A DNA stretch of 64,000 nucleotides, from contig CANLZL010000002.1 of the NCBI GenBank assembly GCA_947495575.1, positions 248,001-312,000 on the forward strand, read 5' to 3'. The notes below the pieces were generated by a model. The model had not been told where the DNA came from and made no database searches. It was given only the letters and a program-made list of their open reading frames with translations. Numbering within the stretch: position 1 is the stretch's first letter; each line of letters opens with the position of its first letter. A program made the translations under genes and the position numbers. This stretch comes from an uncultured Nioella sp. (GTDB lineage: Bacteria > Pseudomonadota > Alphaproteobacteria > Rhodobacterales > Rhodobacteraceae). Positions 26,290 to 34,440 of the stretch are shown piece by piece.

Positions 26290-27593
26290 GCATGATCGCA
26301 CCGCGCAATGTCCTGCTTTTCGGCATGTTGGCTGTCCTGTTTATCCTGACCGGCATGATGCAGTCCTGGAATACGGCCCTCACGATTTTTAACATGGGGC
26401 TGATATCGGCCATCCTGGCCCTGGGCGTGAATATTCAATGGGGATATGCGGGCCTGTTCAATGTCGGTGTCGTGGGGTTTACCGCGCTTGGCGGCTTGGC
26501 GGCGGTTCTGGTGTCTATGCCCCCGGTTCCCGAGGCATGGAGCGCGGGTGGACCGCGCATGTTGCTGGCGTTGTTGTCTGGGGCTGCGACCATCGGATTG
26601 GCGATTGCCAGTTGGCGGCGCCTGCCGAACGGCGGGCTGCGGGTGGTGGTACTGCTGGCGATCCTTATTGGCGGCTTTATGATTTATCGGGCGATCTTTG
26701 ACCCGGCGCGGGACGCGATTGAAAGCGTGGAACCGGCCTTGACAGGCTACCTTGGCGGGCTTGGCCTGCCAGTTGTTCTGGCCTGGCCGATTGGCGGGCT
26801 ATTTGCCGCTGGTGCTGCATGGATTGTTGGTAAAACCGCGCTTGGCTTGCGATCAGACTATCTGGCCATTGCCACACTTGGCATTGCTGAGATCATCATT
26901 GCCGTGATGAAAAACGAGGACTGGCTGGCGCGCGGCGTAAAAAACGTCACCGGCATTCCTCGTCCTGTGCCCTATGAGATCGACCTACAGAACAGCAGTT
27001 GGTTCATCAATTTGGCTGACCGGCTTGGGGCGGATTACGTCACCTTTTCCTCTATCTTCGTCAAGCTCTGCTACAGCGCGCTTTTCATTGCCGTCTTGCT
27101 CTTGCTCATCACGCTGACGCAACTGGCGCTAAACTCGCCCTGGGGCCGGATGATGCGCGCCATTCGCGACAATGAGGTCAGCTCGGAGGCGATGGGGAAG
27201 AACGTCACCTCGCGGCATTTGCAGATCTTCATCCTAGGCTCTGCCATTTGTGGTCTGGCTGGCGCGATGATCACCACATTGGACGGTCAGCTTGTACCCA
27301 GCTCTTACAACCCGCTGCGCTTTACCTTCCTGATCTGGGTGATGGTGATCGTCGGCGGGTCCGGAAATAACTGGGGCTCGGTTTTGGGCGGGTTCCTGAT
27401 CTGGTGGCTCTGGATCATGGTAGAACCTATCGGGCTATGGCTGATGACGGTCATCACCTCAGGCATGGCCGAAGATAGTGGGCTGCGTAGCCATCTGATT
27501 GACAGTGCGGCCCATATGCGCCTGTTGACGATGGGGATATTCCTGCTGCTGGTCCTCAGGTTCAGCCCGCGCGGCCTGATCCCAGAGAAATAG
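26286..27593 (+). CDS. ABC transporter permease (LivM type)
   Basis: The second permease, 435 residues, longer than most LivM proteins (about 320-360). The extra length comes from an expanded membrane region between residues 70 and 170. Conserved parts are LGVNIQWGYAGLFNVGVVGFTALGG, GLRSDYLAIATLGIAEII, the ATPase-contact loop SPWGRMMRAIRDNEVSSEAMGKNV and FLIWVMVIVGGSGNNWGSVLGGF. It closes the operon. The convergent gene ends only 2 bp further, with no terminator visible between. Confidence 0.92.
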   Translation: MSMIAPRNVLLFGMLAVLFILTGMMQSWNTALTIFNMGLISAILALGVNIQWGYAGLFNVGVVGFTALGGLAAVLVSMPPVPEAWSAGGPRMLLALLSGAATIGLAIASWRRLPNGGLRVVVLLAILIGGFMIYRAIFDPARDAIESVEPALTGYLGGLGLPVVLAWPIGGLFAAGAAWIVGKTALGLRSDYLAIATLGIAEIIIAVMKNEDWLARGVKNVTGIPRPVPYEIDLQNSSWFINLADRLGADYVTFSSIFVKLCYSALFIAVLLLLITLTQLALNSPWGRMMRAIRDNEVSSEAMGKNVTSRHLQIFILGSAICGLAGAMITTLDGQLVPSSYNPLRFTFLIWVMVIVGGSGNNWGSVLGGFLIWWLWIMVEPIGLWLMTVITSGMAEDSGLRSHLIDSAAHMRLLTMGIFLLLVLRFSPRGLIPEK

Positions 27594-27595
27594 CG

Positions 27596-28378
27596 CTAGG
27601 GCTGCTCCAGCCATTCGGCAATGCCGCCGGGACATTCCGGCCGGAAATAGATCACAGCGCGGCCCCCGACGGGGGCCGTTGCCGTTTCGGCCCAGTGTGC
27701 AACGCCATGGATGGTCATCCGGTGTAGCAAAATGGCTTGTCCCGGGCTGGCTGGCAGCAGCCTGCGGGGGCAGCGATCAAAAACGTCGCGCCGGGCGAGT
27801 TGATAGATGTCTGTCAGATCGAGGTCGGGCCAGATATGTTTCGGGAGTTTTGCAAAAGCGGCCCTGAAATGGGCGCGGATCACCTCATGACTGCCCTCCC
27901 AAACCACAAGGGGGGCGGCATCGGTCGAACATTCTGTAACCGGATAACCCAGGATCCAGGCGTGCGGTTCCTTCAGAAACCGTTGCTTGTTTGGCCCAAG
28001 CGCCAAAAGCCCATCCAGATGGGCCGCATCGCGCCGCTGACGAAACCTGAATGCGCTGTCGCTTTCCCCTGCACTTTGTTCTGGATAGCCGGGATAGGTG
28101 ACGGAGACTTGCCCGCGATGCAGGGGAAGTGTGCCCGTTTTCCCCGTGGCGGTTTCAAAAGCTACCCCGCTCAGCGGCGGGCCTTTGCCAACACGACCAT
28201 CCGCATCATTCGGCAAAGCATCCACACCGACAAACCACGTTCCGCCACAGCGCAACCAATTCGCTTGCAGATTTGGATCAGAGGCCGCAGCCAAAGCGGC
28301 GGGTCCGGCCGTTTCTAGCCAAGCTTCAACAGCCGGATCAGAATCGAAAACCTGCCAGCCCTTGGACAGCCAGCTCAC
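27596..28378 (-). CDS. Phytanoyl-CoA dioxygenase-like protein
   Basis: Probably a double-stranded beta-helix protein related to phytanoyl-CoA dioxygenases, but I recognise it only loosely. The 260-residue product has PLVVWEGSHEVIRAHF and ILLHRMTIHGVAHWAE, and an Arg in VIYFRPECPGG, matching the distal His and 2-oxoglutarate-binding Arg. The usual H-x-D motif is not obvious, so activity is uncertain. GTG 28378 overlaps the tauE stop (GTGA), which makes it the likely start; the frame remains open to 28486. Third gene of dusA-tauE-this operon. Confidence 0.55.
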   Translation of the reverse strand: MSWLSKGWQVFDSDPAVEAWLETAGPAALAAASDPNLQANWLRCGGTWFVGVDALPNDADGRVGKGPPLSGVAFETATGKTGTLPLHRGQVSVTYPGYPEQSAGESDSAFRFRQRRDAAHLDGLLALGPNKQRFLKEPHAWILGYPVTECSTDAAPLVVWEGSHEVIRAHFRAAFAKLPKHIWPDLDLTDIYQLARRDVFDRCPRRLLPASPGQAILLHRMTIHGVAHWAETATAPVGGRAVIYFRPECPGGIAEWLEQP

Positions 28379-29199
28379 CAGCCAAGCGCCTTTCTGAGCA
28401 TATTCAGCGCCATGACCATGATAAAGATTGCAAAGACCCGCTTTAGTGGTTTGGGATCCATTGCATGGGCCAGTTTCACCCCCCAAGGGGCCGTGATCAG
28501 TGTCATCGCGACGATAATGGCAAAGGCCACCAAATTGACCTGGCCCACGGTAAAGGGCGGTCGCCCCGGCCCGTCACCGCCAATGAAGAGAAAGCCAATA
28601 ACTGACGGCACGGCGATGATCACGCCAAAGCCTGCTGCCGTGGCCACGGCATTATGGATCGGGCGACCATAGAGCGTCATCATCGGCACGCCAAAGCTGC
28701 CCCCGCCAATGCCCATCAGCACAGACAAAAACCCCAATACGGGAGAGGCAATGCTGCGCCCCAAGAGGCCCGGCATCTGATCGCCCAACCGCCATTCTGA
28801 CCGACCGAAGCCAAAGTAAAGCCCGACACAGACGCCCAAAACGCCAAATATTCCCATCAAGACTTCGTTGCGCAGGCCCGAGGCTGCGACGACACCAAGT
28901 GCGGCCCCAACGGCAATGCCCGGCCCCCATGCGCGCAAAATATCCCATTCAACCGCGCCTTTGCGGTTATGGGCCATAACGGAACGCACGGATGTGACGA
29001 TAATCGTGGCCAAAGACGTGGCCAGACAGACCTGCATCAGGTCCGGGCTGTCATATCCAAGCGATGTGAAGGCAAAGAAGAAGGCAGGCACAAGCACGAT
29101 GCCGCCACCCACCCCCAAAAGACCCGCAACAACACCCGCGAACCCTCCGATCAATAGGATCAGCACCAGCAGCGGCAGAAATTCAGCTATTTCAGGCAT
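28375..29199 (-). CDS. TauE/SafE family sulfite/anion exporter
   Basis: A 274-residue inner-membrane protein from ATG 29199. It carries the two family repeats: GFAGVVAGLLGVGGGIVLVPAFFFAF in the N-half and VLGFLSVLMGIGGGSFGVPMMTLYG in the C-half, separated by a hydrophilic loop. Such proteins export sulfite, sulfonates or other organic anions. The start lies 13 bp after the dusA stop. The upstream open frame to 29376 overlaps dusA and is discarded. Confidence 0.88.
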   Translation of the reverse strand: MPEIAEFLPLLVLILLIGGFAGVVAGLLGVGGGIVLVPAFFFAFTSLGYDSPDLMQVCLATSLATIIVTSVRSVMAHNRKGAVEWDILRAWGPGIAVGAALGVVAASGLRNEVLMGIFGVLGVCVGLYFGFGRSEWRLGDQMPGLLGRSIASPVLGFLSVLMGIGGGSFGVPMMTLYGRPIHNAVATAAGFGVIIAVPSVIGFLFIGGDGPGRPPFTVGQVNLVAFAIIVAMTLITAPWGVKLAHAMDPKPLKRVFAIFIMVMALNMLRKALGW

Positions 29200-29212
29200 T
29201 TGGGCAGTGTCC

Positions 29213-30199
29213 TTAGGCGGCAAATTGGCGGATCGGGGCCAGAGCAGCCTCAACCACCTCAGGGCCAGCGCCGGGCTTGTGGGCGCGTTCAGATAATATG
29301 CGTTTCCAATGCCGCGCTCCGGGTCGGCCCGCGAATAGGCCCAGCATATGGCGTGTGATCTGGTTGAGGCGCCCACCCCGGCTCAAATGCCTGTCAATAT
29401 AGGGCAGCATCTGCAGGGCGACATTTTCGGCCGTTGTTTGCTCAACTTCGCTGCCAAAGATCATCTGATCCGCTGCCAACAAAAGATTGGCCGGTTCATG
29501 ATAGGCAGCGCGTCCAATCATGACGCCATCAAAGCCCTGATCCAAATGCGCGATGGTCTGATTCAAATCTGTAATCCCGCCATTGACCGACAGGTGAAGA
29601 TGCGGAAACGCGGCCTTCATCTGGTGGACCAGTGGGTAGTTCAGCGGCGGGATGTCACGGTTTTCCTTGGGGCTCAGCCCCTTCAGCCACGCCTTTCTGG
29701 CATGAATGGTAAAGCGAGAAACGCCTGCATCTGACACGGTTTCAAGGAAACGTGGCAACACCTCTTCTGGCACCTGCTCATCGACACCAATGCGGCACTT
29801 CACTGTCACCTCAACCGAGCTGGCTTCGACCATCCCGGCGACGCAACGCGCGACAAGGTCGGGCTGTTCCATCAACACAGCGCCAAATGACCCGGATTGC
29901 ACCCGATCCGACGGACAGCCGACATTGAGATTGATTTCGTCATATCCAAGGCCCGCCGCTATCCGTGTGGCTTCGGCCAACTCAGCCGGATCAGAGCCGC
30001 CCAATTGTAACGCAACAGGATGTTCTTCGGCATTATAGGCCAACAACCGATCCCGGTCGCCGCGCACAATCGCGGGTGCTGTCACCATCTCGGTGTATAG
30101 CAGCGCCTCACGCGTCATCAGACGGTGAAAATACCGACAGTGACGGTCCGTCCAATCCATCATAGGGGCGATGGAAAATCTGGCTGATTTCAGCGACAT
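29213..30199 (-). CDS. dusA: tRNA-dihydrouridine synthase DusA
   Basis: It reduces U20/U20a in tRNA. The 328-residue product shows the DusA pattern: FSIAPMMDWTDRHCRYFHR at the start, EINLNVGCPSDRVQSGSFGAVLM with the catalytic Cys, KCRIGVDEQ, IHARKAWLKGLSPKENR, LHLSVNGGI, GFDGVMIGRAAYHEP and ITRHMLGLFAGRPGAR. ATG 30199 fits the usual short N-terminus; ATG 30229 is also possible. This is the second Dus enzyme of the window and is distinct from dusB. Confidence 0.93.
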   Translation of the reverse strand: MSLKSARFSIAPMMDWTDRHCRYFHRLMTREALLYTEMVTAPAIVRGDRDRLLAYNAEEHPVALQLGGSDPAELAEATRIAAGLGYDEINLNVGCPSDRVQSGSFGAVLMEQPDLVARCVAGMVEASSVEVTVKCRIGVDEQVPEEVLPRFLETVSDAGVSRFTIHARKAWLKGLSPKENRDIPPLNYPLVHQMKAAFPHLHLSVNGGITDLNQTIAHLDQGFDGVMIGRAAYHEPANLLLAADQMIFGSEVEQTTAENVALQMLPYIDRHLSRGGRLNQITRHMLGLFAGRPGARHWKRILSERAHKPGAGPEVVEAALAPIRQFAA

Positions 30200-30292
30200 C
30201 CGAGAGTCTGGTCCATTTGCAAGGGGCATAACCAAAAAGCGATTTGCACCTATACAGGCATCGGCGCGCCCCGCCAAGCCGCTTAGGACCTG

Positions 30293-30538
30293 TTAGCCAC
30301 CGCGAAGGCGTTGCATTAGGACAACCTCGGCGCCCTCGGGTATCGGCTCCACCAAACTGTCGGCATAAATTTCACCGTTAATGGCAACCGACACACCTTC
30401 GTCAATGAACACTTTCAGCCCGGGATGGCGCGCAACCAAGGCGGCAAGCATCTCGCGGATGTTGCGCGCCTCGACCGTGACCACTTTCTGCCCCTCTGCA
30501 TAGCTTTGCAGACTGGCCCAAAGCTGTACCTCAACCAA
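30293..30538 (-). CDS. MoaD/ThiS-like sulfur-carrier protein
   Basis: An 81-residue beta-grasp protein (VEVQLWASLQSYAEGQKVVTVE, then VAINGEIYADSLVEPIPEGAEVVLMQRLRGG). It ends in the Gly-Gly required for adenylation and thiocarboxylation. MoaD carries sulfur for molybdopterin, and ThiS carries it for thiamine. Its ATG lies inside the 3' end of the molybdenum hydroxylase large-subunit gene (8-bp overlap), which favours a MoaD-like role for that enzyme. It is last in a four-gene operon. Confidence 0.8.
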   Translation of the reverse strand: MVEVQLWASLQSYAEGQKVVTVEARNIREMLAALVARHPGLKVFIDEGVSVAINGEIYADSLVEPIPEGAEVVLMQRLRGG

Positions 30539-32783
30539 CGACTTTACCCTCTTTCATCGATTTCAAAACCCGTGGCGGTGACATTGGCAGTCGCGTCTGA
30601 CGCACGCCGGAGGCCGCCGAAACGGCGTTTGCCACTGCCGCCAAAGGCGGAACAATCGAGGTTTCGCCAACACCGCGAACGCCAAATGGGTGTCCGGGAT
30701 TGGGAACTTCGATGATCACGCAATCAATCATCGGCAGATCGGACGCAACGGGAACGCGGTAGTCGAGGAAAACAGTGTTTTGCAGGCGTCCATCCTCTCC
30801 GTACACGTATTCTTCATTCAACGCCCAACCGATGCCCTGAACGGCACCGCCTTGCATCTGCCCCTCAACGTAATCGGGGTGAATAGCTTTGCCGGCATCC
30901 ATGACAACTGTGTAGCGGATCACGGTGGATTTGCCGGTTTCTGGGTCAACCTCAACATCAACCAGATGGGTGGCAAAGCCGGGGCCAGCCGTTTGCGGAG
31001 AGGCCTCAAAATGACCGTTAATCGGCCCGCCGGTTTGGGTCATTTTCGCCGCCAGCTGCTTAAGCGACAGCGGTTCGAACGAACCGGCATTGGGACCTGA
31101 CGGGCGCGCATAGCCGTCTTCCCATTCGACCGCCTCCGGGTCGATCCCCCATTCGCCAGCCGCGCGTTTGCACAGCTCTTGGGTGGCGCTTTTGCAGGCT
31201 TCGATTGTGGCAAGACCAACCGCATAGGTCACACGACTACCATGGGTGTTGTCATTATAGCCGAGCGACGCCGTATCGGCGATGGTCACACGGATATCCT
31301 CATAGGGAATGCCAAGTACTTCAGCGGCCATCAACGCCATCGAGGCGCGACTGCCGCCAATGTCGGGCGTACCGATGGAAAGCGCGACCGAGCCATCCTC
31401 GGACAGGGCCATCGAAACCGAGGTCGAGCCGCCGAAATTGAACCAGAACCCGCAGGCCACGCCCCGACCCTGATTTTCTTTGAGTGGGATCGAATAATGC
31501 GGATGAGCTTTGGCAGCCTCAAGCGTTTCGATCAGGCCAATGCGCTTATAGGTCGGACCATGCACGCCCTTGGTTCCCTCTTTCGCTGCATTTTTCAGGC
31601 GCAGATCAATCGGGTCGATACCCAGTTCATGCGCCATCTCGTCCAGAACCTGTTCAGACGCAAACACACCCATCGGCGCACCCGGCGCGCGGTAGGCCGC
31701 TTGCTTTGGACGATTGGTCAATACAGAAAGCCCAACCATTTCAGCATGTTCGATGTCATAAGGTGCGAAGGTTACCTGTGCGGGCGATTCAGATGGCGCA
31801 CTTGGAAACGCCCCGCCCTGCAACCGGTACGTGCCTTGCGCAGCAGTGATGGTGCCGTCCTTTTTCATGCCGACCTTCACGGTCGACCAAGAGGAGGAAG
31901 CAGGGCCCGTGGCGCGTAAAACCTCGGACCGGTTCATCACCATTTTTACCGGGCGATTGGCCTTGCGCGACAAGGCACATGCGACCGGATCAATGAAAAC
32001 CGTAGTCTTGGCACCAAAGCCGCCGCCAATTTCCGAGGCTGTTACTTTCAGCTGGCTTGTCTCGATCCCCAAAAGCGCTGCGCAGATGCGCTGCACATTG
32101 TAGTGACCCTGGGTGGTGCACCACAGTTCCCCTTTGCCATCAGGTGTCATATGGGCAAGGCAGGCGTGCGGCTCGATATAGCCCTGGTGCGTGGCCTCAG
32201 TGAAGAAGTCCCGTTCGACGATTAGATCAGCTTCGCCAAAGCCTACTTCGACGTCACCCTTGCCGCATTCAAAGCGACGGCAGATATTCTTGTGATAGCC
32301 CTCTGGCACATTCGCCTCGATCGAGCTTTCGCGAATAATCGGCGCGCCGCCGGAAATTGCGTCAACAATATCAGTGACATGAGGCAGTGGCTCATATTCC
32401 ACTTTCACCAGTTTCGCCGCATCGCGGGCAATCAGGGGCGAGGTCGCGGCAATCGCGGCCAGCGCGTGACCGTCATAAAGCGCGCGTTTATCGGCCATGA
32501 TATTCTCAAGGATGTTCCAGTTTTCACCCGTAAGGCCCGTCGCGAAATCAGCGCGGGTGACAATCGCTTTAACCCCGTCCAGCGCCTCAGCCTCAGACGT
32601 ATCGATCTTCAGAATGCGAGCATGGGCGTGGGGGCTGCGCACGATGGACCCGTGCAACATGCCAGCCTGATAGGTGTCGGCCCCATACTTGGCCTGTCCC
32701 GTAACCTTATCGATGCCATCCTGCCGCTTTGGGCGGGTACCGATATATTTGAATTGCTGGTCTTTTTGCTGATCAAATGCCAT
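30531..32783 (-). CDS. Molybdenum hydroxylase large subunit (xanthine dehydrogenase/CoxL family)
   Basis: The 750-residue Mo-cofactor subunit of a three-part hydroxylase. Features are GIDKVTGQAKYGAD near the start, ASEIGGGFGAKT (cofactor loop), AAYRAPGAPMGVFASEQ and HGSRVTYAVG. GVGETSIVPPLAAVANAV contains the catalytic Glu. The CO-dehydrogenase active-site loop AYxCSFR is absent, so it is an aldehyde, purine or aromatic-type oxidoreductase rather than form I CoxL. With its FeS and FAD subunits it could oxidise an aldehyde or aldose; the substrate cannot be fixed. No Tat signal is seen, so it is cytoplasmic. Confidence 0.88.
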   Translation of the reverse strand: MAFDQQKDQQFKYIGTRPKRQDGIDKVTGQAKYGADTYQAGMLHGSIVRSPHAHARILKIDTSEAEALDGVKAIVTRADFATGLTGENWNILENIMADKRALYDGHALAAIAATSPLIARDAAKLVKVEYEPLPHVTDIVDAISGGAPIIRESSIEANVPEGYHKNICRRFECGKGDVEVGFGEADLIVERDFFTEATHQGYIEPHACLAHMTPDGKGELWCTTQGHYNVQRICAALLGIETSQLKVTASEIGGGFGAKTTVFIDPVACALSRKANRPVKMVMNRSEVLRATGPASSSWSTVKVGMKKDGTITAAQGTYRLQGGAFPSAPSESPAQVTFAPYDIEHAEMVGLSVLTNRPKQAAYRAPGAPMGVFASEQVLDEMAHELGIDPIDLRLKNAAKEGTKGVHGPTYKRIGLIETLEAAKAHPHYSIPLKENQGRGVACGFWFNFGGSTSVSMALSEDGSVALSIGTPDIGGSRASMALMAAEVLGIPYEDIRVTIADTASLGYNDNTHGSRVTYAVGLATIEACKSATQELCKRAAGEWGIDPEAVEWEDGYARPSGPNAGSFEPLSLKQLAAKMTQTGGPINGHFEASPQTAGPGFATHLVDVEVDPETGKSTVIRYTVVMDAGKAIHPDYVEGQMQGGAVQGIGWALNEEYVYGEDGRLQNTVFLDYRVPVASDLPMIDCVIIEVPNPGHPFGVRGVGETSIVPPLAAVANAVSAASGVRQTRLPMSPPRVLKSMKEGKVVG

Positions 32784-33262
32784 TACGCGGCCTTCCTCAA
32801 TTCTGCGGCCGCATCTTGGACGGCGCGGATAATCTTGTCATAACCAGTGCAACGGCAGAGATTGCCAGCCAGCCAGTATCGAATTTCGGTTTCTGTGGGG
32901 TTGTCGTTCTTTTCCAAGAGGTTCTTGGCCGCGACGATGATGCCGGGTGTGCAGACGCCACATTGCAGCCCTGCATGATCAATGATCTTTTCCTGCAGGA
33001 TATGCAGATCAGCACCGTCGGCCACGCCTTCAATGGTCCCGATTTCTTTGCCCTCGGCCTCGACGCCAAGAACAAGGCAAGAGCAGACCAACCGCCCATC
33101 CAACGTGATCGAACAGGCCCCGCAATCGCCGGTTCCGCACCCTTCCTTGGACCCGGTCAGGCCCAAACGATCCCGCAGAACATCCAAGAGGGATTCCCGG
33201 GGATCACAAATAAAATCGACGGGATCGCCGTTTACCTTGGTTGATACAACTTGCTTGCTCAT
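32783..33262 (-). CDS. Molybdenum hydroxylase (2Fe-2S) subunit
   Basis: The 159-residue small subunit carrying two [2Fe-2S] clusters. A plant-ferredoxin domain has EGCGTGDCGACSITLDG plus a fourth Cys in VCSCL. A C-terminal helical domain has CGVCTPGIIVAAKNLLE and GNLCRCTGYDKII. All eight ligands are present. It overlaps the FAD-subunit gene by 4 bp upstream, and its stop shares a base with the large-subunit start. Confidence 0.93.
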   Translation of the reverse strand: MSKQVVSTKVNGDPVDFICDPRESLLDVLRDRLGLTGSKEGCGTGDCGACSITLDGRLVCSCLVLGVEAEGKEIGTIEGVADGADLHILQEKIIDHAGLQCGVCTPGIIVAAKNLLEKNDNPTETEIRYWLAGNLCRCTGYDKIIRAVQDAAAELRKAA

Positions 33263-34122
33263 TGGGCTGCCCTCGCACGTTCATAGGCGGTTTTGGCGAC
33301 CCGTTTGGCCAATACACCCGCAACATCAATTCGAAATTCAATCGTGCCCCGTTTGTCATCAATCGGGGAACAGGCCGCGCGCGCTGCCTCGGCCACGGCG
33401 TCAAGCGCCGCATCATCCAATGTGCTGCCCTCCAGTGCGGTTGCGGCATCCGGAACCAATCGAATGGTCGGCGCCACAGCGCCCATCGCCACGCGAGCCT
33501 CAACGATTACGTTGTCTACAACACGCAATGAAATGCCGCAGCCCACCACTGCAATATCCATCTCGGTCCTGGGAATGAAGCGTTCATAGGCATCACCGCG
33601 CCCTGCCCCACTGGCCGGAATGTGAACGGCGGTCACAACCTCATCCGCCGATAAGCTGGTTTTGCCGGGTCCTGTTGGCACATCCTCGACTGCAACTTCG
33701 CGGGATCCGTTTGGGCCTTTGACCGTCAGGGTGACGCCTGCGGCCACCATCGCCGGAACACTATCTGCAGCAGGTGACCCATTACAAAGGTTACCGACAA
33801 GGGTTGCACGGCCCTGCACTTGGGTAGAGCCAATCAGGTCCATTGCCTCAACCACGCCGGGCCAATCTTTTTCCAATGTTGGATGCTCGGACATCTCAGC
33901 GCCAGTAACTGCAACACCAAGGGTCCAGCTGCCGTCATTGTTTTGAGTGATGTCGCTGACACCATCAATGCCTTTTAGATCGATCAGAGTATCCGGCGTA
34001 ACGATATCTGCGCGCAATTGGACCAAGACATCTGTGCCACCAGCCAAAAACCGGGTGGTGCCTTCTGCCTTTGTCGCGATTTCAATCGCATCATCGAAGC
34101 TGTCGGGTTTGAAGTATTTCAT
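33259..34122 (-). CDS. Molybdenum hydroxylase FAD-binding subunit (CoxM type)
   Basis: The 287-residue flavin subunit. FLAGGTDVLVQLRADIVTPDTLIDL is the FAD-binding loop, and GSTQVQGRATLVGNLCNGSPAADSVPAMVAAG is the second flavin signature. The C-terminal part (EARVAMGAVAPTIRLVPDAATALEG) belongs to the CO dehydrogenase flavoprotein C-terminal domain. It is the first gene of the operon: FAD, FeS, Mo subunit, MoaD-like. A 22-bp perfect palindrome lies 85 bp upstream of its start. Confidence 0.92.
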   Translation of the reverse strand: MKYFKPDSFDDAIEIATKAEGTTRFLAGGTDVLVQLRADIVTPDTLIDLKGIDGVSDITQNNDGSWTLGVAVTGAEMSEHPTLEKDWPGVVEAMDLIGSTQVQGRATLVGNLCNGSPAADSVPAMVAAGVTLTVKGPNGSREVAVEDVPTGPGKTSLSADEVVTAVHIPASGAGRGDAYERFIPRTEMDIAVVGCGISLRVVDNVIVEARVAMGAVAPTIRLVPDAATALEGSTLDDAALDAVAEAARAACSPIDDKRGTIEFRIDVAGVLAKRVAKTAYERARAAQ

Positions 34123-34206
34123 CAGCTGTCCTTGGAATTCTCGGCTTTGGTTCGACCAATTTGTTTTAGGATATCAAGACTTTGAGGTCATATTTGTGTA
34201 TCTCTC

Positions 34207-34228
34207 ATTGCCTGTGAGCACAGGCAAT
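34207..34228. promoter_or_regulatory. Perfect 10-2-10 palindrome upstream of the molybdenum hydroxylase operon
   Basis: ATTGCCTGTG and its exact reverse complement CACAGGCAAT are separated by AG. No T run follows on either strand. The size and spacing suit a dimeric repressor or activator site for the operon starting at 34122. The rest of 34123-34440 is non-coding and AT-rich around 34255-34315. Confidence 0.6.
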
Positions 34229-34398
34229 TCAGATCCGCATTCGGGTGTTCTCGGGTTATTTATCATATGAATAGATGTTTCTCAAGAATATATGCATCTT
34301 TCGAAAATATCGATTTCATTTGGTGGGCTGGTTTTCAGAAGCCCGATCCCGATTACCGCCCGCAATTTGGGCGACCAAATGGTCACTTCCCATGCGGC

Positions 34399-34422
34399 TT
34401 GGGGCGACCGAGACCGCCCCAA
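34399..34422. other. Hairpin downstream of binding-protein gene 1
   Basis: TTGGGGCG (34399-34406) pairs with CGCCCCAA (34415-34422) around an 8-nt loop, 18 bp past the stop at 34441. No T run follows on the minus strand, so it is a processing or Rho-assisted terminator at best. Confidence 0.4.
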
Positions 34423-34440
34423 ACGCAATTGATTGGGAAA

